NCBI RefSeq assembly: GCF_001969385.1
Contig: NZ_CP014796.1
Span: 124,001-188,000 of the forward strand
Source: Salipiger profundus
GTDB taxonomy: Bacteria; Pseudomonadota; Alphaproteobacteria; Rhodobacterales; Rhodobacteraceae
Direction: 5' to 3'
Length of the DNA: 64,000 nucleotides
In this document: in pieces, positions 54,088 through 63,428 of the stretch
How positions within the stretch are numbered: the first letter of the stretch is position 1
Layout of the letters: each line of letters opens with the position of its first letter
Program-made: the position numbers and the translations under genes
The notes under the pieces: generated by a model
Databases searched by the model: none
What the model was told of the DNA's origin: nothing
The model's input: only the letters and a program-made list of their open reading frames with translations

Positions 54088-55323
54088 TTGTCCCGCAAGC
54101 CTTTCGCGCTCTCCGCCTACCTGGCCTTTGCCCGGGGGCGCCCCGCCACGGCGGCGCCCGCACCACCCCGCCCCGAGGGCCCGCTGATCTGGGCTCACGC
54201 AGAGCGGGACGAGACCGCGCGCGCGCTTGCGGGGCTGATTGCACGGATACAGGTTCAGAGGCCCGAGATCTCGGCACTGATGACCGCCTCGGGCGCCCTG
54301 CCCGACCTGAGCAAGACCTTGCCCGACTGTCATACCCTGCCGCTGGCGACGGACGGGCTTGCCGACGCGCAGGCCTTTGCCGCGCACTGGCGCCCCGACA
54401 TCGGCTTCTGGACCGGGCAGGTGCTCTATCCCGCGCTGTTCAGCCGCGTCTCCGCCGGCGGCACGCGGCTGGTGCATCTCGGTGCGCGTGACGATGTCTG
54501 GGAGGTGCCCGCGCCGCTCTGGGTGCCCGACAGCACGACCTCCGCGCTGTCGTTCTTCGACCGCATCTTCGCCGAGGACGATGCTGCCCTGCGGCGGCTT
54601 CGCCGCGCCGGCATCCCCGACCGCCGCCTGCGCCGCGCCGGTCCGCTGGCCGAGACCGCGCCGCCGCTCGACTGCTCCGAGGACCTGCACGAGGAAATGG
54701 CCGCGACGCTTTCCGGCCGACCGATCTGGCTGGCCGCACGGGTGCGCGCGGGCGAGGCCGTCGACATCCTGCAGGCGCACATGCGGGCGACGCGCCTTGC
54801 CCACCGTCTGCTGCTGGTGCTGGTCCCGGCCACGCCCGAGGATGGCCGCGAGATCGCCGGGCTGGTCCGCAGCTCCGAGTTGCGTGCGGCGGACTGGGAC
54901 GGGGGCGACATGCCCGACGAGAACACCCAGGTGCTGGTGACCGAGGACGCCTCGGAACTGGGCCTGTGGTACAGGCTCGCGCCCATCGTCTTTCTCGGCG
55001 GCTCGCTGCGGCCCGGTCACGGCGGAGAAGACCCGCTCGAGGCCGCAGCCCATGGCGCCGCCCTGCTCTACGGGCCGAACGTGCGCAACCACCTGTCGTC
55101 CTACACCCGGCTCGTCGAGGCGGGCGCCGCGCGGATCGTGCGCGACTTCGACACGCTCGCGACCGCCATTTCGCAGCTCGTGGCGCCCGATCGCGCCGCC
55201 GCCATGGCCCACGCCGGCTGGGACGTGGTGAGCCAGGGCGCGGCGCTGACCGACGAGGTCACGGCGCTTGCCTTCGACTGGCTCGACGGCGGCGACGGCA
55301 GCGGCAACGGGGCGGTGGCCTGA
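54088..55323 (+). CDS. waaA: 3-deoxy-D-manno-octulosonic acid transferase (Kdo transferase)
   Basis: 411 residues from a TTG 5 bases after the DUF4170 stop. GT30 glycosyltransferase: [19 protein letters not shown] (N-terminal Rossmann half), [36 protein letters not shown] (C-terminal GGS motif and acidic residue) and [14 protein letters not shown]. Adds Kdo to lipid A precursor at the inner membrane. More diverged than standard WaaA, and the membrane anchor is weak. The TTG is inferred, as no ATG or GTG starts nearby. Confidence 0.9.
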   Translation: MSRKPFALSAYLAFARGRPATAAPAPPRPEGPLIWAHAERDETARALAGLIARIQVQRPEISALMTASGALPDLSKTLPDCHTLPLATDGLADAQAFAAHWRPDIGFWTGQVLYPALFSRVSAGGTRLVHLGARDDVWEVPAPLWVPDSTTSALSFFDRIFAEDDAALRRLRRAGIPDRRLRRAGPLAETAPPLDCSEDLHEEMAATLSGRPIWLAARVRAGEAVDILQAHMRATRLAHRLLLVLVPATPEDGREIAGLVRSSELRAADWDGGDMPDENTQVLVTEDASELGLWYRLAPIVFLGGSLRPGHGGEDPLEAAAHGAALLYGPNVRNHLSSYTRLVEAGAARIVRDFDTLATAISQLVAPDRAAAMAHAGWDVVSQGAALTDEVTALAFDWLDGGDGSGNGAVA

Positions 55324-56315
55324 TGCGTCCGCCGCGCTTCTGGTATACCCCGCCGGACCGTCCCGGCTTGCGCGCCCGGCTGCTGGCGCCGCTCGGCGCG
55401 CTCACCGCGCGGCTGACCGCGCGCCGCGTCGCCGCGCCCGGCCTTGCGCCCGGTGTGCCGGTGATCTGCGTCGGCAACCTCAACGCCGGCGGCACCGGCA
55501 AGACCCCCACCGTGATCGCGCTGCTGGAACGGCTCAGCACGCGCGGCCTGGCGACCCACGTGGTGTCGCGTGGCCACGGGGGGCAGCTCGAGGGCCCTGC
55601 CCGGGTCGATCTGCAGGGACACACCGCCGAGGACGTGGGCGACGAGCCGCTACTGCTCGCCGCCTTCACGCCGGTCTGGGTGTCGCGGGATCGCGCTGCG
55701 GGCGCCCGCGCCGCCGTCGCTGCGGGGGCCGAGGTGATCGTCATGGACGACGGGTTCCAGAACCCGGCACTGCGCAAGGACCTGTCCATCGTCGTGGTCG
55801 ACGCGGCCAAGGGCTTCGGCAACGGGCGCTGCATGCCCGCAGGCCCCCTGCGCGAGCCGGTGGGCCCCGGCCTGGCCCGCGCCGACCTGCTGCTCTCCAT
55901 CGGCCCGACCCCGGCCCAGGCCCGCTTTGCAGAGGCTTGGCGGCAAAGCATCGCCCTGCCCCACATCACCGGCACGCTCGAGCCATTGCAGACCGGCATG
56001 GACTGGGAGGGACTGCCGACGCTCGCCTTCGCCGGGATCGGTCACCCCGAGAAGTTCTTTGCCACCCTGCGCGGCCTTGGCGCCGAGCTGCGCGCCACGC
56101 ACGCGCTCGACGATCATCAGCCGTTCACGCAGGCCCTTCTGACGCGGCTGGAAACCGACGCCGCCCGCCTTGGCGCCCAGCTCGTGACCACAGAGAAAGA
56201 TGCCGTGCGCCTGCCCGAGGCGTTCCGCCCCAAGGTGCTCAGCCTGCCCGTGCGTCTGCAGATCTCCGATTCCGCGCCGCTCGACGCGGCGCTCGACCGG
56301 CTGTTTCCAAACTGA
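55323..56315 (+). CDS. lpxK: Tetraacyldisaccharide 4'-kinase
   Basis: 330 residues. P-loop kinase: [19 protein letters not shown] (Walker A), then [17 protein letters not shown], the LpxK DDGFQ motif, and [12 protein letters not shown]. Phosphorylates lipid A precursor at the inner membrane. The ATG overlaps the waaA stop (TGATG). Last gene of the pmbA-lpxK run; convergent with the next gene. Confidence 0.95.
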   Translation: MRPPRFWYTPPDRPGLRARLLAPLGALTARLTARRVAAPGLAPGVPVICVGNLNAGGTGKTPTVIALLERLSTRGLATHVVSRGHGGQLEGPARVDLQGHTAEDVGDEPLLLAAFTPVWVSRDRAAGARAAVAAGAEVIVMDDGFQNPALRKDLSIVVVDAAKGFGNGRCMPAGPLREPVGPGLARADLLLSIGPTPAQARFAEAWRQSIALPHITGTLEPLQTGMDWEGLPTLAFAGIGHPEKFFATLRGLGAELRATHALDDHQPFTQALLTRLETDAARLGAQLVTTEKDAVRLPEAFRPKVLSLPVRLQISDSAPLDAALDRLFPN

Positions 56316-56325
56316 ACTGCGGCAT

Positions 56326-57192
56326 TCACTCCGCCGCCAGCGGCTGCTCCTCTTCGCGATGACCGATGGCCGCGATCTCGGCCACCACGCCGCGCAGCAG
56401 GCGACGGAAGGCGTGGAAATTGCCGTTCGGCCGGATCCGCTCTTCGTCCATGTAGATGGACCGGTCGATCTCGACCTGGATGGCATGCTGGCGCCGCGAC
56501 GGACGACCGTAAGTCTGCGTCACGTAGGCGCCGGCAAACGGCGTGTTGCGGACCACCGACAACCCCGCCCCGGCAAAGGCGCCCTCGATCCGCGCCACGA
56601 TCTCGGGCGCGGCAGAGGCGCCGAACCGGTCGCCGATGACGATCTCGGGCCGCCGGGCGGAGTTGCGCGCCACGCCGTCGAGCGCCTCGTGCGGCATCGA
56701 GTGGCAGTCGATCAGCACCACCTCGCCAAAGCGGTCGCGGGCGCGCTCCAGCAGCGTGCGCAGCTGCGCGTGGTAGGGATGCCAGTAGCGGGTGATCCGA
56801 CGCTCCGCCTCGGCCATGGGCAACTTGCCCCGATAGATCGCCCGCCCGTTCGCCACTACCCGCGGCACAACCCCCAGCCCGCTCGCGATTCGCGGATTGT
56901 GCCCGCCCCGGCGCACCCCTTCGATCAGCGCCGGATCGAGCTCGTCGGCAGCCCGGTTGAGGTCGATGAAGGCCCGAGGCGCAACCGCCCGCAGCAGTGG
57001 CGCGCCGAACTGCGGCGCACAGTCGAACAGTCGGTCGACGAAGGCATCCTCCGACGAGCGAATCGAATGCTCGTCGAGCACGGTGCCGCGAAGGAAACTC
57101 CACGGGTAGTCACGCCCGGAATGCGGCGAGGCGAAGACCACGCAGGACGTGGCCGCCTCCGGCAGCTCGAGATGATAGGCGACTTTGGGCAT
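56326..57192 (-). CDS. N-formylglutamate amidohydrolase family protein
   Basis: 288 residues. Family signatures: VVFASPHSGRDYPWSFL, DAFVDRLFDCAP, AFIDLNRAADELDP, LIDCHSMPHEALDG and EIDRSIYMDEERIRPN. Metal-dependent amidohydrolase of the HutG/FGase group; histidine degradation is the known role, but no hut genes are near. AAAGGAG lies 8 bases before the ATG at 57192. Confidence 0.88.
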   Translation of the reverse strand: MPKVAYHLELPEAATSCVVFASPHSGRDYPWSFLRGTVLDEHSIRSSEDAFVDRLFDCAPQFGAPLLRAVAPRAFIDLNRAADELDPALIEGVRRGGHNPRIASGLGVVPRVVANGRAIYRGKLPMAEAERRITRYWHPYHAQLRTLLERARDRFGEVVLIDCHSMPHEALDGVARNSARRPEIVIGDRFGASAAPEIVARIEGAFAGAGLSVVRNTPFAGAYVTQTYGRPSRRQHAIQVEIDRSIYMDEERIRPNGNFHAFRRLLRGVVAEIAAIGHREEEQPLAAE

Positions 57193-57290
57193 CCGCACTC
57201 CTTTCCGCCGATAATAGGCCGATTTCGGCGACTGCCAAAAGACTGTTTCGAAAGCCCTTAGGAAACATGAAGAATGAGCCGGAAAACTGC

Positions 57291-57319
57291 TTGCCACCAC
57301 TTCCGACTCCTTTTATAGC
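57291..57319 (+). promoter_or_regulatory. Candidate promoter of tRNA-Val
   Basis: TTGCCA and TATAGC with a 17-base spacer; start predicted near 57326, about 70 bases before the tRNA. Confidence 0.5.
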
Positions 57320-57395
57320 GCTCTCCACCGGCGCGGTTCTCCCGCGCCCCTTTACTTCAAGGGGCAACGGACACGGGAACAGCGCAGGCCATGAC

Positions 57396-57470
57396 GGGCG
57401 GTTAGCTCAGCGGTAGAGCACTACGTTGACATCGTAGGGGCCACTGGTTCGATCCCAGTACCGCCCACCA
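57396..57470 (+). tRNA. tRNA-Val (anticodon GAC)
   Basis: 75 bases with encoded CCA. Acceptor GGGCGGT/ACCGCCC, D arm AGCTCAGCGGTAGAGCA, anticodon stem CTACG/CGTAG with loop TTGACAT, so anticodon GAC, T arm CTGGTTCGATCCCAG. A weak hairpin CCCTCG/CGAGGG (57486-57508) followed by TTATT may end the transcript. Confidence 0.97.
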
Positions 57471-57557
57471 TGGTCCTTATAACTTCCCTCGCGGCTTCGG
57501 TCCGAGGGTTATTGCAACGCCAGGCGCTCGCGCGCCGCGACAAGAGGAGAGACCGGA

Positions 57558-57683
57558 ATGAAGGTCGCAAACTCGCTCCGCTCGCTCAAGAAGCGCCATC
57601 GCGACTGCCGCGTTGTGCGCCGCAAGGGCCGCGTCTACGTGATCAACAAGACCCAGCGCCGTTTCAAGGCCCGTCAGGGCTGA
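57558..57683 (+). CDS. rpmJ: 50S ribosomal protein L36
   Basis: 41 residues: [20 protein letters not shown] and so on to FKARQG. Basic, the 41-residue form common in alphaproteobacteria. This form lacks the full four-cysteine zinc set (only one Cys visible), so it is the zinc-independent type. AGGAGAG precedes the ATG. Followed by a strong terminator. Confidence 0.97.
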   Translation: MKVANSLRSLKKRHRDCRVVRRKGRVYVINKTQRRFKARQG

Positions 57684-57710
57684 ACCGGCAACGGAAGCGG
57701 ACTTTGGATT

Positions 57711-57741
57711 GGGCTGCCCTCGGGCGGCCTTTTCTGTTTTT
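57711..57741 (+). terminator. Terminator after rpmJ
   Basis: GGCTGCC-CTCG-GGCGGCC (57712-57729) followed by TTTTCTGTTTTT. Confidence 0.85.
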
Positions 57742-57810
57742 GGAAGACCGGCGACAACGCCCTACGCAGAGCGCGGCGCCATGCGGTAAAACCGGACCGG
57801 TGCGGCGATC

Positions 57811-58641
57811 CTATTCGCTCGTCTCGATCTCCACCCTGTAGCGCAGTTCTGCCGCAACCGGGGGCCCGTAATAGCTGCCCTCGACCGGCATGGTCTCGCC
57901 CTGCCCCGGCGCGGCGCAAAGCACCACGTGGCCATCGCTGACACGCTGCCCATGGGTCGGATCGAACCCCCGCCAGCCCGCTCCCGGCAGGAAGACCTCG
58001 GGCCAGGCGTGCAGATGCCGCTGACCGTCGACACTCTCGGCCTGCGCCTGGTAACCGCTGGCGAATCGCGCGGGAAGACCCACGAGACGGCAGCAGGCGA
58101 TGAACAGGACCGCGAGGTCGCGGCAGGCGCCCTCTGCCCGCAGCAGCGTCTCCTCGGGCGCCTGCGCATAGCCCGTGTCCCGGATGCGCCGGTCCGTGCG
58201 GCGATAGAGTGTCTCCGTCAGCGCGTCGAGAAACCGCAGCGGCCTCTGGCCCTGCTCCGCCGCCAGCGCCTGCGCGAAATCGACCACCGCCGGGCCAGGC
58301 GGCCGGTCGAGCGTGAGACAACCAGCAAGGACGGCAGGCGCTCTGGACCAGGGCAGCGCGGGCAGTCCGGCCTCCTCCACCGGAGGCGGCACGGCTGTCT
58401 TGATCTCGAAGCGGCTCTCCACACGTAACAAGCGGCTCGGTGCGCCAAAGTCGAGAACCGTCATGAGGTTGCCATGGCTGTCCTCGCGCTCCTCGCGGGC
58501 ACGCGGCTCGGGCTCCACCACCAGCGCCCGCTGCAAAAGCTGCCCGGCGCCCGGGCGCGGCGACAGGCGCAACCGATGCTGGCCAAGCGAGACCGGGCTC
58601 TCGTAGCTGTAAAGGGTCTCGTGACGGACCGAAAAGCGCAT
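57811..58641 (-). CDS. Transglutaminase family protein
   Basis: 276 residues. The N-terminal beta domain (MRFSVRHETLYSYESPVSLG) and transglutaminase-like core: C173 in AEGACRDLAVLFIACC, H211 in RHLHAWPEVFLPG and D227 in GWRGFDPTHG. Typical of the bacterial family often encoded with alpha-E and circularly permuted ATP-grasp genes, none of which is here. No signal peptide. Reaction unknown. Confidence 0.88.
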   Translation of the reverse strand: MRFSVRHETLYSYESPVSLGQHRLRLSPRPGAGQLLQRALVVEPEPRAREEREDSHGNLMTVLDFGAPSRLLRVESRFEIKTAVPPPVEEAGLPALPWSRAPAVLAGCLTLDRPPGPAVVDFAQALAAEQGQRPLRFLDALTETLYRRTDRRIRDTGYAQAPEETLLRAEGACRDLAVLFIACCRLVGLPARFASGYQAQAESVDGQRHLHAWPEVFLPGAGWRGFDPTHGQRVSDGHVVLCAAPGQGETMPVEGSYYGPPVAAELRYRVEIETSE

Positions 58642-58775
58642 TCCGGCTCACTCCGCGTCAGCAGCGCACGACGGGCATCAGACCACCCTGCGCGGCGCCG
58701 GCCCAGTGCCCGTGCCGCTCCACGTCAAAGGCGCCATGCCCACCGCCCGAAAATTCACCAGATGCGACCCGAGGC

Positions 58776-59447
58776 TCAAAGCCGCGGAACGGCTTTCTCG
58801 ACGGCTCCGGCCTGCGCGGCCGCCACGAAGGCCGCGATGCGCGCCGGATCCTTCACGCCCGGCGCCGATTCGACCCCGGACGAGACGTCGACCTGCGGCG
58901 CCCCGGTCAGCGCCACCGCCTCCGCGACGTTCGCAGGCGTCAGTCCCCCGGCCAGCATCCACGGGCAAGGCCAGCGACGATTCGCCACCAGCCGCCAGTC
59001 GAAGGCGAGCCCGTTTCCGCCCGGAAGCGCCGCGCCCTTGGGCGCCTTGGCATCCACCAGAAGCTGGTCCGCCACCCGACCGTAGTCGGCCAGCGCCTCA
59101 AGGTCATCCTCTCCGGCAACCCCGACGGCCTTCATCACCGGCAACCCGTAGCGCGCCTTGATCTCGGCCACCCGTGCGACGCTCTCCGACCCGTGAAGCT
59201 GCAGCATGTCGAGCGGAACCTCGGCGAGGATCGCATCGAGCAACGCGTCGTCCGCGTTCACCACGAGCCCGACCTTGGCCAGCCCGAGCGGCGCCTCCAG
59301 CGCCAGCTCACGCGCACGCGCGATCTCGACATGGCGCGGGCTCTTGGGGAAAAACACGAAGCCGCCGTAACGCGCGCCCGCCTCGGCGGCGGCCTGCACG
59401 TCTCCGGGCCGCGTGAGCCCGCAGATCTTCACCCGAATGTCGGTCAT
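58776..59447 (-). CDS. trpF: Phosphoribosylanthranilate isomerase
   Basis: 223 residues, TIM barrel. Catalytic C9 in VKICGLTR and Asp in [23 protein letters not shown] and [10 protein letters not shown] fit TrpF. Third step of tryptophan synthesis. Follows LapA-like and ihfB in the same direction, but with a repeat element between. trpB/trpA are usually next and are not in the window. Confidence 0.96.
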   Translation of the reverse strand: MTDIRVKICGLTRPGDVQAAAEAGARYGGFVFFPKSPRHVEIARARELALEAPLGLAKVGLVVNADDALLDAILAEVPLDMLQLHGSESVARVAEIKARYGLPVMKAVGVAGEDDLEALADYGRVADQLLVDAKAPKGAALPGGNGLAFDWRLVANRRWPCPWMLAGGLTPANVAEAVALTGAPQVDVSSGVESAPGVKDPARIAAFVAAAQAGAVEKAVPRL

Positions 59448-59483
59448 TCCGCTTTACTCCGACCGGATCTTCTCCGGTTCGAC

Positions 59484-59536
59484 AAATACCTCGGGGGAGT
59501 CCGTGCGCGCAGCGCGCGGACGGGGGCAGAGCCCCC
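59484..59536 (+). repeat. Palindromic intergenic repeat, copy E (variant)
   Basis: Core AAATACCTCGGGGGAGT (altered end), GC-rich variable palindrome around GTGCGCGCAGCGCGCGGA, and hairpin GGGGG-CAGAG-CCCCC (59522-59536) in place of AGGGGC/GCCCCT. Between trpF and the LapA-like gene. Confidence 0.7.
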
Positions 59537-59561
59537 ACCCCGGCGAGACCCGACCGTCCGC

Positions 59562-59912
59562 TCAGGCGCTCTGGTCGAGGATCGCCAGCACTTCGTCCTT
59601 GTTCTTGTCGCGCTCGGCCTGCGTGCGCTTCAGCTCGCGCTCGAGACGGCGCAGCTCGGCCTTGCGCTCGGCGGCCGCCGCGCGGTGCTTGTGCTCGCGC
59701 AGCCACTCCCAGAAGAAGCCGATGAGCAGCCCGGCCACGATACCGGCGAAGAACACCAGGAACACCGGAACCGAGATCCCGGCCTGGAAGCTCAGCAGTG
59801 CCGCGAGCTGGTCGGGCAACAGCTGAAGGTCGACCATGGACCGGTTGGCCATGGCAATGGCAACGAGGACGACGGCGAGGACGCCCAGAAACGCATAGCG
59901 AATGTAACGCAT
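59562..59912 (-). CDS. LapA-domain (DUF1049) inner membrane protein
   Basis: 116 residues. Two membrane helices (YAFLGVLAVVLVAIAMA and SVPVFLVFFAGIVAGLLIGF), then a charged coiled coil (AELRRLERELKRTQAERDK). Matches the LapA/YciS type, linked to lipopolysaccharide assembly in E. coli. Eight bases after ihfB, so one transcript. Confidence 0.88.
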   Translation of the reverse strand: MRYIRYAFLGVLAVVLVAIAMANRSMVDLQLLPDQLAALLSFQAGISVPVFLVFFAGIVAGLLIGFFWEWLREHKHRAAAAERKAELRRLERELKRTQAERDKNKDEVLAILDQSA

Positions 59913-59920
59913 ATCCTGTC

Positions 59921-60202
59921 TTACTTTCCGTTCAGCCGGTCGCGGAGAAGCTTGCCCGTCTTGAAGAACGGCACGTGCTTTTCCTCGACCTCGACCGCTT
60001 CACCGGTCCTTGGGTTGCGCCCGGTCCGGGCGTCGCGCTTCTTCACCGAGAAGGCGCCGAACCCGCGCAGCTCGACCCGGTCGCCCCGGGCCATGGCATT
60101 CGTGATCTCCTCGAAGATCGTGTTCACGATCCGCTCCACGTCCCGCTGGTAGAGATGCGGATTCTCCTCCGCGATCTTCTGGATCAATTCAGATCTGATC
60201 AT
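59921..60202 (-). CDS. ihfB: Integration host factor subunit beta
   Basis: 93 residues: [63 protein letters not shown]-bending protein, half of the IHF dimer; the GRNPRTG proline arm is present. The ATG at 60202 follows GAGGGGA; a start six codons upstream is less likely. Confidence 0.96.
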   Translation of the reverse strand: MIRSELIQKIAEENPHLYQRDVERIVNTIFEEITNAMARGDRVELRGFGAFSVKKRDARTGRNPRTGEAVEVEEKHVPFFKTGKLLRDRLNGK

Positions 60203-60460
60203 CCTCACACATCCCCTCATGGCGTCTTGTCGCGCCGTGTCTGTGTCGTGAACAGTAGCGCGGAGAAGTTCAAAGGAAAACCGGGAGATTGCGCGAAAAA
60301 CCTTCCATGGCAGCCGTTTGGGGATTCGGTTGGCGCTACTGCCGGGCTTCGCGGTCAGGCCGCCAGCGATGCTGCGCCGCAGCGCCACGGAACCCGGTTG
60401 CGGGCGGGCCGCGATTCGCGCCGCCGCGACCAGGCGGGGCTGACCCCCGCCCTGCACAGG

Positions 60461-60492
60461 AAAAGGCCCCGCCGGATCGCTCCGGCGGGGCC
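60461..60492 (-). terminator. Terminator after rpsA
   Basis: GGCCCCGCCGGA / TCCGGCGGGGCC, a 12-bp perfect stem with a TCGC loop; on the minus strand it ends with TTTT. Confidence 0.9.
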
Positions 60493-60529
60493 CTCTCGTT
60501 TCATGCGGTCGGGCACTCGGCCCGGCGGA

Positions 60530-62206
60530 TCACTCGTCGCCCTTCAGCGCGGCGCCAAGGATGTCGCCCAGCGACGCACCCGAGTCGGAGGAACCGTACT
60601 GCTGAACGGCCTCTTTCTCTTCGGCGATCTCGCGTGCCTTGATCGACAGGCCAAGACGACGGGTCTTGTTGTCGATGTTGGTGACGCGGACGTCGACCTT
60701 GTCACCCATCGAGAAACGCTCGGGGCGCTGCTCGGAACGGTCACGCGACAGGTCGGAGCGGCGGATGAAGGACTTCATGCCCTCGTATTCCACCTCGATG
60801 CCGCCATCCTCGATCGCGGTGACCTCGACGGTGATGATCGCACCGCGCTTCACGCCGCCGATGGCTTCCGCGAACTTGTCGCCGCCCAGGGCCTTGATCG
60901 AGAGCGAGATGCGCTCCTTCTCGGTGTCCACCTCGGTGACCACGGCCTGAACCACGTCGCCCTTGCGGTACTCCTGGATGGCTTCCTCGCCGCGCTGGTC
61001 CCAGCTGAGGTCGGAGAGGTGCACCATGCCGTCGATCTCGCCGTCGAGACCGATGAACAGGCCGAACTCGGTGATGTTCTTGACCTCGCCCTCGACCTGC
61101 GTGCCCTCGGGGTGGGTCTCGGAGAAGACTTCCCACGGGTTGCGCATGGTCTGCTTGAGGCCGAGCGACACGCGGCGCTTCGCCTGGTCGATCTCGAGCA
61201 CCATGACGTCCACCTCCTGCGAGGTCGACACGATCTTGCCCGGGTGGACGTTCTTCTTGGTCCAGGACATCTCGGAGACGTGCACGAGACCTTCCACGCC
61301 CGGCTCCAGCTCCACGAAGGCGCCGTAATCGGTGATGTTGGTCACGCGGCCCTTGTGGACCGAGGCCAGCGGGTACTTGACCGCCACCAGATCCCACGGG
61401 TCTTCCTGCAGCTGCTTCATGCCGAGGGAGATACGGTGGGTTTCCTTGTTGATCTTGATGACCTGGACCTTGACGGTCTCGCCGATCGACAGGATCTCGG
61501 ACGGGTGGTTCACACGGCGCCATGCCATGTCGGTCACGTGCAGCAGGCCGTCGACGCCGCCGAGGTCGACGAATGCGCCGTACTCGGTGATGTTCTTGAC
61601 CACGCCTTCCACGGTCTGGCCTTCATGCAGTGCGGCGATGACCTCGGCACGCTGCTCGGCACGGCTCTCTTCGAGGATCGCACGGCGCGAGACAACGATG
61701 TTGCCACGGCGACGGTCCATCTTGAGGATCTGGAACGGCTGCTTGAGACCCATGAGCGGGCCTGCGTCGCGCACGGGGCGCACGTCGACCTGCGAGCCGG
61801 GCAGGAAGGCCACGGCGCCGCCGAGATCGACGGTGAAGCCGCCCTTGACGCGGCCGAAGATCGCGCCTTCGACGCGGGCGTCGTCGGCATATGCCTTCTC
61901 GAGGCGATCCCATGCGGCTTCGCGACGGGCCATCTCGCGCGAGATGACGGCTTCGCCGCGGGCGTTCTCGGCGGAACGGAGGTAGACTTCGACCTCGTCA
62001 CCGACGGAGATGTCGGGTGCTTCGCCGGGATTCGCGAATTCCTTGAGATCGACGCGGCCTTCCATCTTGTAGCCGACGTCGATGATGGCCTGGCCTGCCT
62101 CTACGGCGATGACCTTGCCCTTGACGACAGTGCCCTCATCGGGCGTGTCCATTTCGAGGCTTTCATTAAGGAGGGCCTCGAATTCCTCCATGGTTGCGTT
62201 AGCCAT
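60530..62206 (-). CDS. rpsA: 30S ribosomal protein S1
   Basis: 558 residues with six S1/OB domains; repeated TNITDYGAFVELEPGVEGLV and KNITEYGAFVDLGGVDGLL type blocks. Binds mRNA leaders for translation start. AAAGGATC lies 13 bases before the ATG. Promoter candidate 62376-62404 and a strong terminator bound it. Confidence 0.97.
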   Translation of the reverse strand: MANATMEEFEALLNESLEMDTPDEGTVVKGKVIAVEAGQAIIDVGYKMEGRVDLKEFANPGEAPDISVGDEVEVYLRSAENARGEAVISREMARREAAWDRLEKAYADDARVEGAIFGRVKGGFTVDLGGAVAFLPGSQVDVRPVRDAGPLMGLKQPFQILKMDRRRGNIVVSRRAILEESRAEQRAEVIAALHEGQTVEGVVKNITEYGAFVDLGGVDGLLHVTDMAWRRVNHPSEILSIGETVKVQVIKINKETHRISLGMKQLQEDPWDLVAVKYPLASVHKGRVTNITDYGAFVELEPGVEGLVHVSEMSWTKKNVHPGKIVSTSQEVDVMVLEIDQAKRRVSLGLKQTMRNPWEVFSETHPEGTQVEGEVKNITEFGLFIGLDGEIDGMVHLSDLSWDQRGEEAIQEYRKGDVVQAVVTEVDTEKERISLSIKALGGDKFAEAIGGVKRGAIITVEVTAIEDGGIEVEYEGMKSFIRRSDLSRDRSEQRPERFSMGDKVDVRVTNIDNKTRRLGLSIKAREIAEEKEAVQQYGSSDSGASLGDILGAALKGDE

Positions 62207-62375
62207 GTGGCGTTCTGATCCTTTTCACATCTGTCTTTTACTGGCCGGGCGGTTGTCTCCGCCGGTCTTGAACGGGTTGGTCTCTTCAGACGTCCGCATA
62301 TGACAAAGAGGGCCGGTTTGGTGCCGACCCTGCTCGCCTCTTCGTCGCGGGCTTTATGCCTGTCTTGACGCGCGC

Positions 62376-62404
62376 GATATACGCAATGCACGGCCCGGGA
62401 TCAA
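62376..62404 (-). promoter_or_regulatory. Candidate rpsA promoter
   Basis: On the minus strand TTGATC (62404-62399) and TATATC (62381-62376) are 17 bases apart; start near 62369, a 163-base leader. It lies right after the aldo/keto reductase gene stop. Confidence 0.5.
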
Positions 62405-62435
62405 GCCCGAACAGCCCTGCCCCGCCGCCGCGCGC

Positions 62436-63428
62436 TCAGCAGTAGCGCTCCGGGCCGACCCATTGCGCCGCCGTGTAGCGGTCGCCGTGGCACCAGCCCA
62501 TCGGCAGCACCTGCTCGACCCGGGCCAACTGCGCGTCCGACAGCGACGCCTCCGCCCCCTCGACCAGTTCGCGGAAATGCGCGACCGAGCGGGTGCCCGG
62601 GATCGGGATGACATGCGGCCCCTTGTGCAGCGTCCAGGCGATGGCCAGCGCAGCGGCGCTCAGGCCCATCTCGGCGGCCAGCGCGCGGAAGCCCGCGACC
62701 ATCTCGAGGTTGGCGGTGAGGTTCGGCTCGGTGAACCGGGGGTTGGTCCGCAGGAACACGCTCTCCGAGATCGCCTCGCGCGTGAGCGGATGGTCGGTCA
62801 GCAGCGAGCGCCCCACCGGCGAGAAGGCGACCAGCGCCGTGCCCAGTTCCGCGCAGGCCTGCAGGAGCCCCAGCTCGGGCGCGCGGGTCGAGAGCGAGTA
62901 TTCCGACTGCACCGCCGCGACCGGGTGTTCGGCATGTGCCCGGCGCAGGGTGGCGGGCGCGATCTCCGACAGGCCGATGGCGCGGCACTTGCCCTTTTCC
63001 ACCAGGCGGCCGAGCGTGCCGGCCACCTCTTCGGGCGGGATCTCCGCCTGGTAGCGATGGGCATAGAACAGGTCGACGCAATCGACGCCCAGCCGCTTCA
63101 GCGACCCGTCGAGCTCGGCCTCCATGTGCGCGGGCGAGTTGTCGAAACAACGGTTGCCCTCGGCGTCCTTGGTGATGCCCGCCTTGGTGGCGATATGCAG
63201 CCCGTCCCGAGCGCCGGGGTTGGCCTTGAGCCACGCGCCGATGGTCGTCTCCGAGCGGCCCATGCCGTAGATGTTCGAGGTATCGATATGCGTGACCCCG
63301 ACCTCGCGCGCGAGGTCCAGCACCGCAAAGGAATTCTCCTCGGTCGTGGCACCGTACATGTCCGAGAACGACATGCCCCCGACCCCGAGGCACGAGACCT
63401 CGGCCGCGCCGATCCGCCGCTGTTTCAT
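62436..63428 (-). CDS. Aldo/keto reductase
   Basis: 330 residues, (beta/alpha)8 NADPH oxidoreductase. Catalytic tetrad D49 (HIDTSNIYG), Y54, K82 (IATKAG) and H124 (FYAHRYQ). [18 protein letters not shown] and [14 protein letters not shown] are typical of the YajO/Tas-like group. Substrate unknown. Start overlaps the cmk stop by four bases (ATGA), so it is translated with cmk. Confidence 0.9.
   Translation of the reverse strand: MKQRRIGAAEVSCLGVGGMSFSDMYGATTEENSFAVLDLAREVGVTHIDTSNIYGMGRSETTIGAWLKANPGARDGLHIATKAGITKDAEGNRCFDNSPAHMEAELDGSLKRLGVDCVDLFYAHRYQAEIPPEEVAGTLGRLVEKGKCRAIGLSEIAPATLRRAHAEHPVAAVQSEYSLSTRAPELGLLQACAELGTALVAFSPVGRSLLTDHPLTREAISESVFLRTNPRFTEPNLTANLEMVAGFRALAAEMGLSAAALAIAWTLHKGPHVIPIPGTRSVAHFRELVEGAEASLSDAQLARVEQVLPMGWCHGDRYTAAQWVGPERYC

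Noticed and set aside
59798..62218. Open frame of 806 codons on the plus strand opposite ihfB/rpsA
   Set aside because: Repeats in it mirror the S1 repeats of rpsA, so it is a shadow and not a repeat protein.
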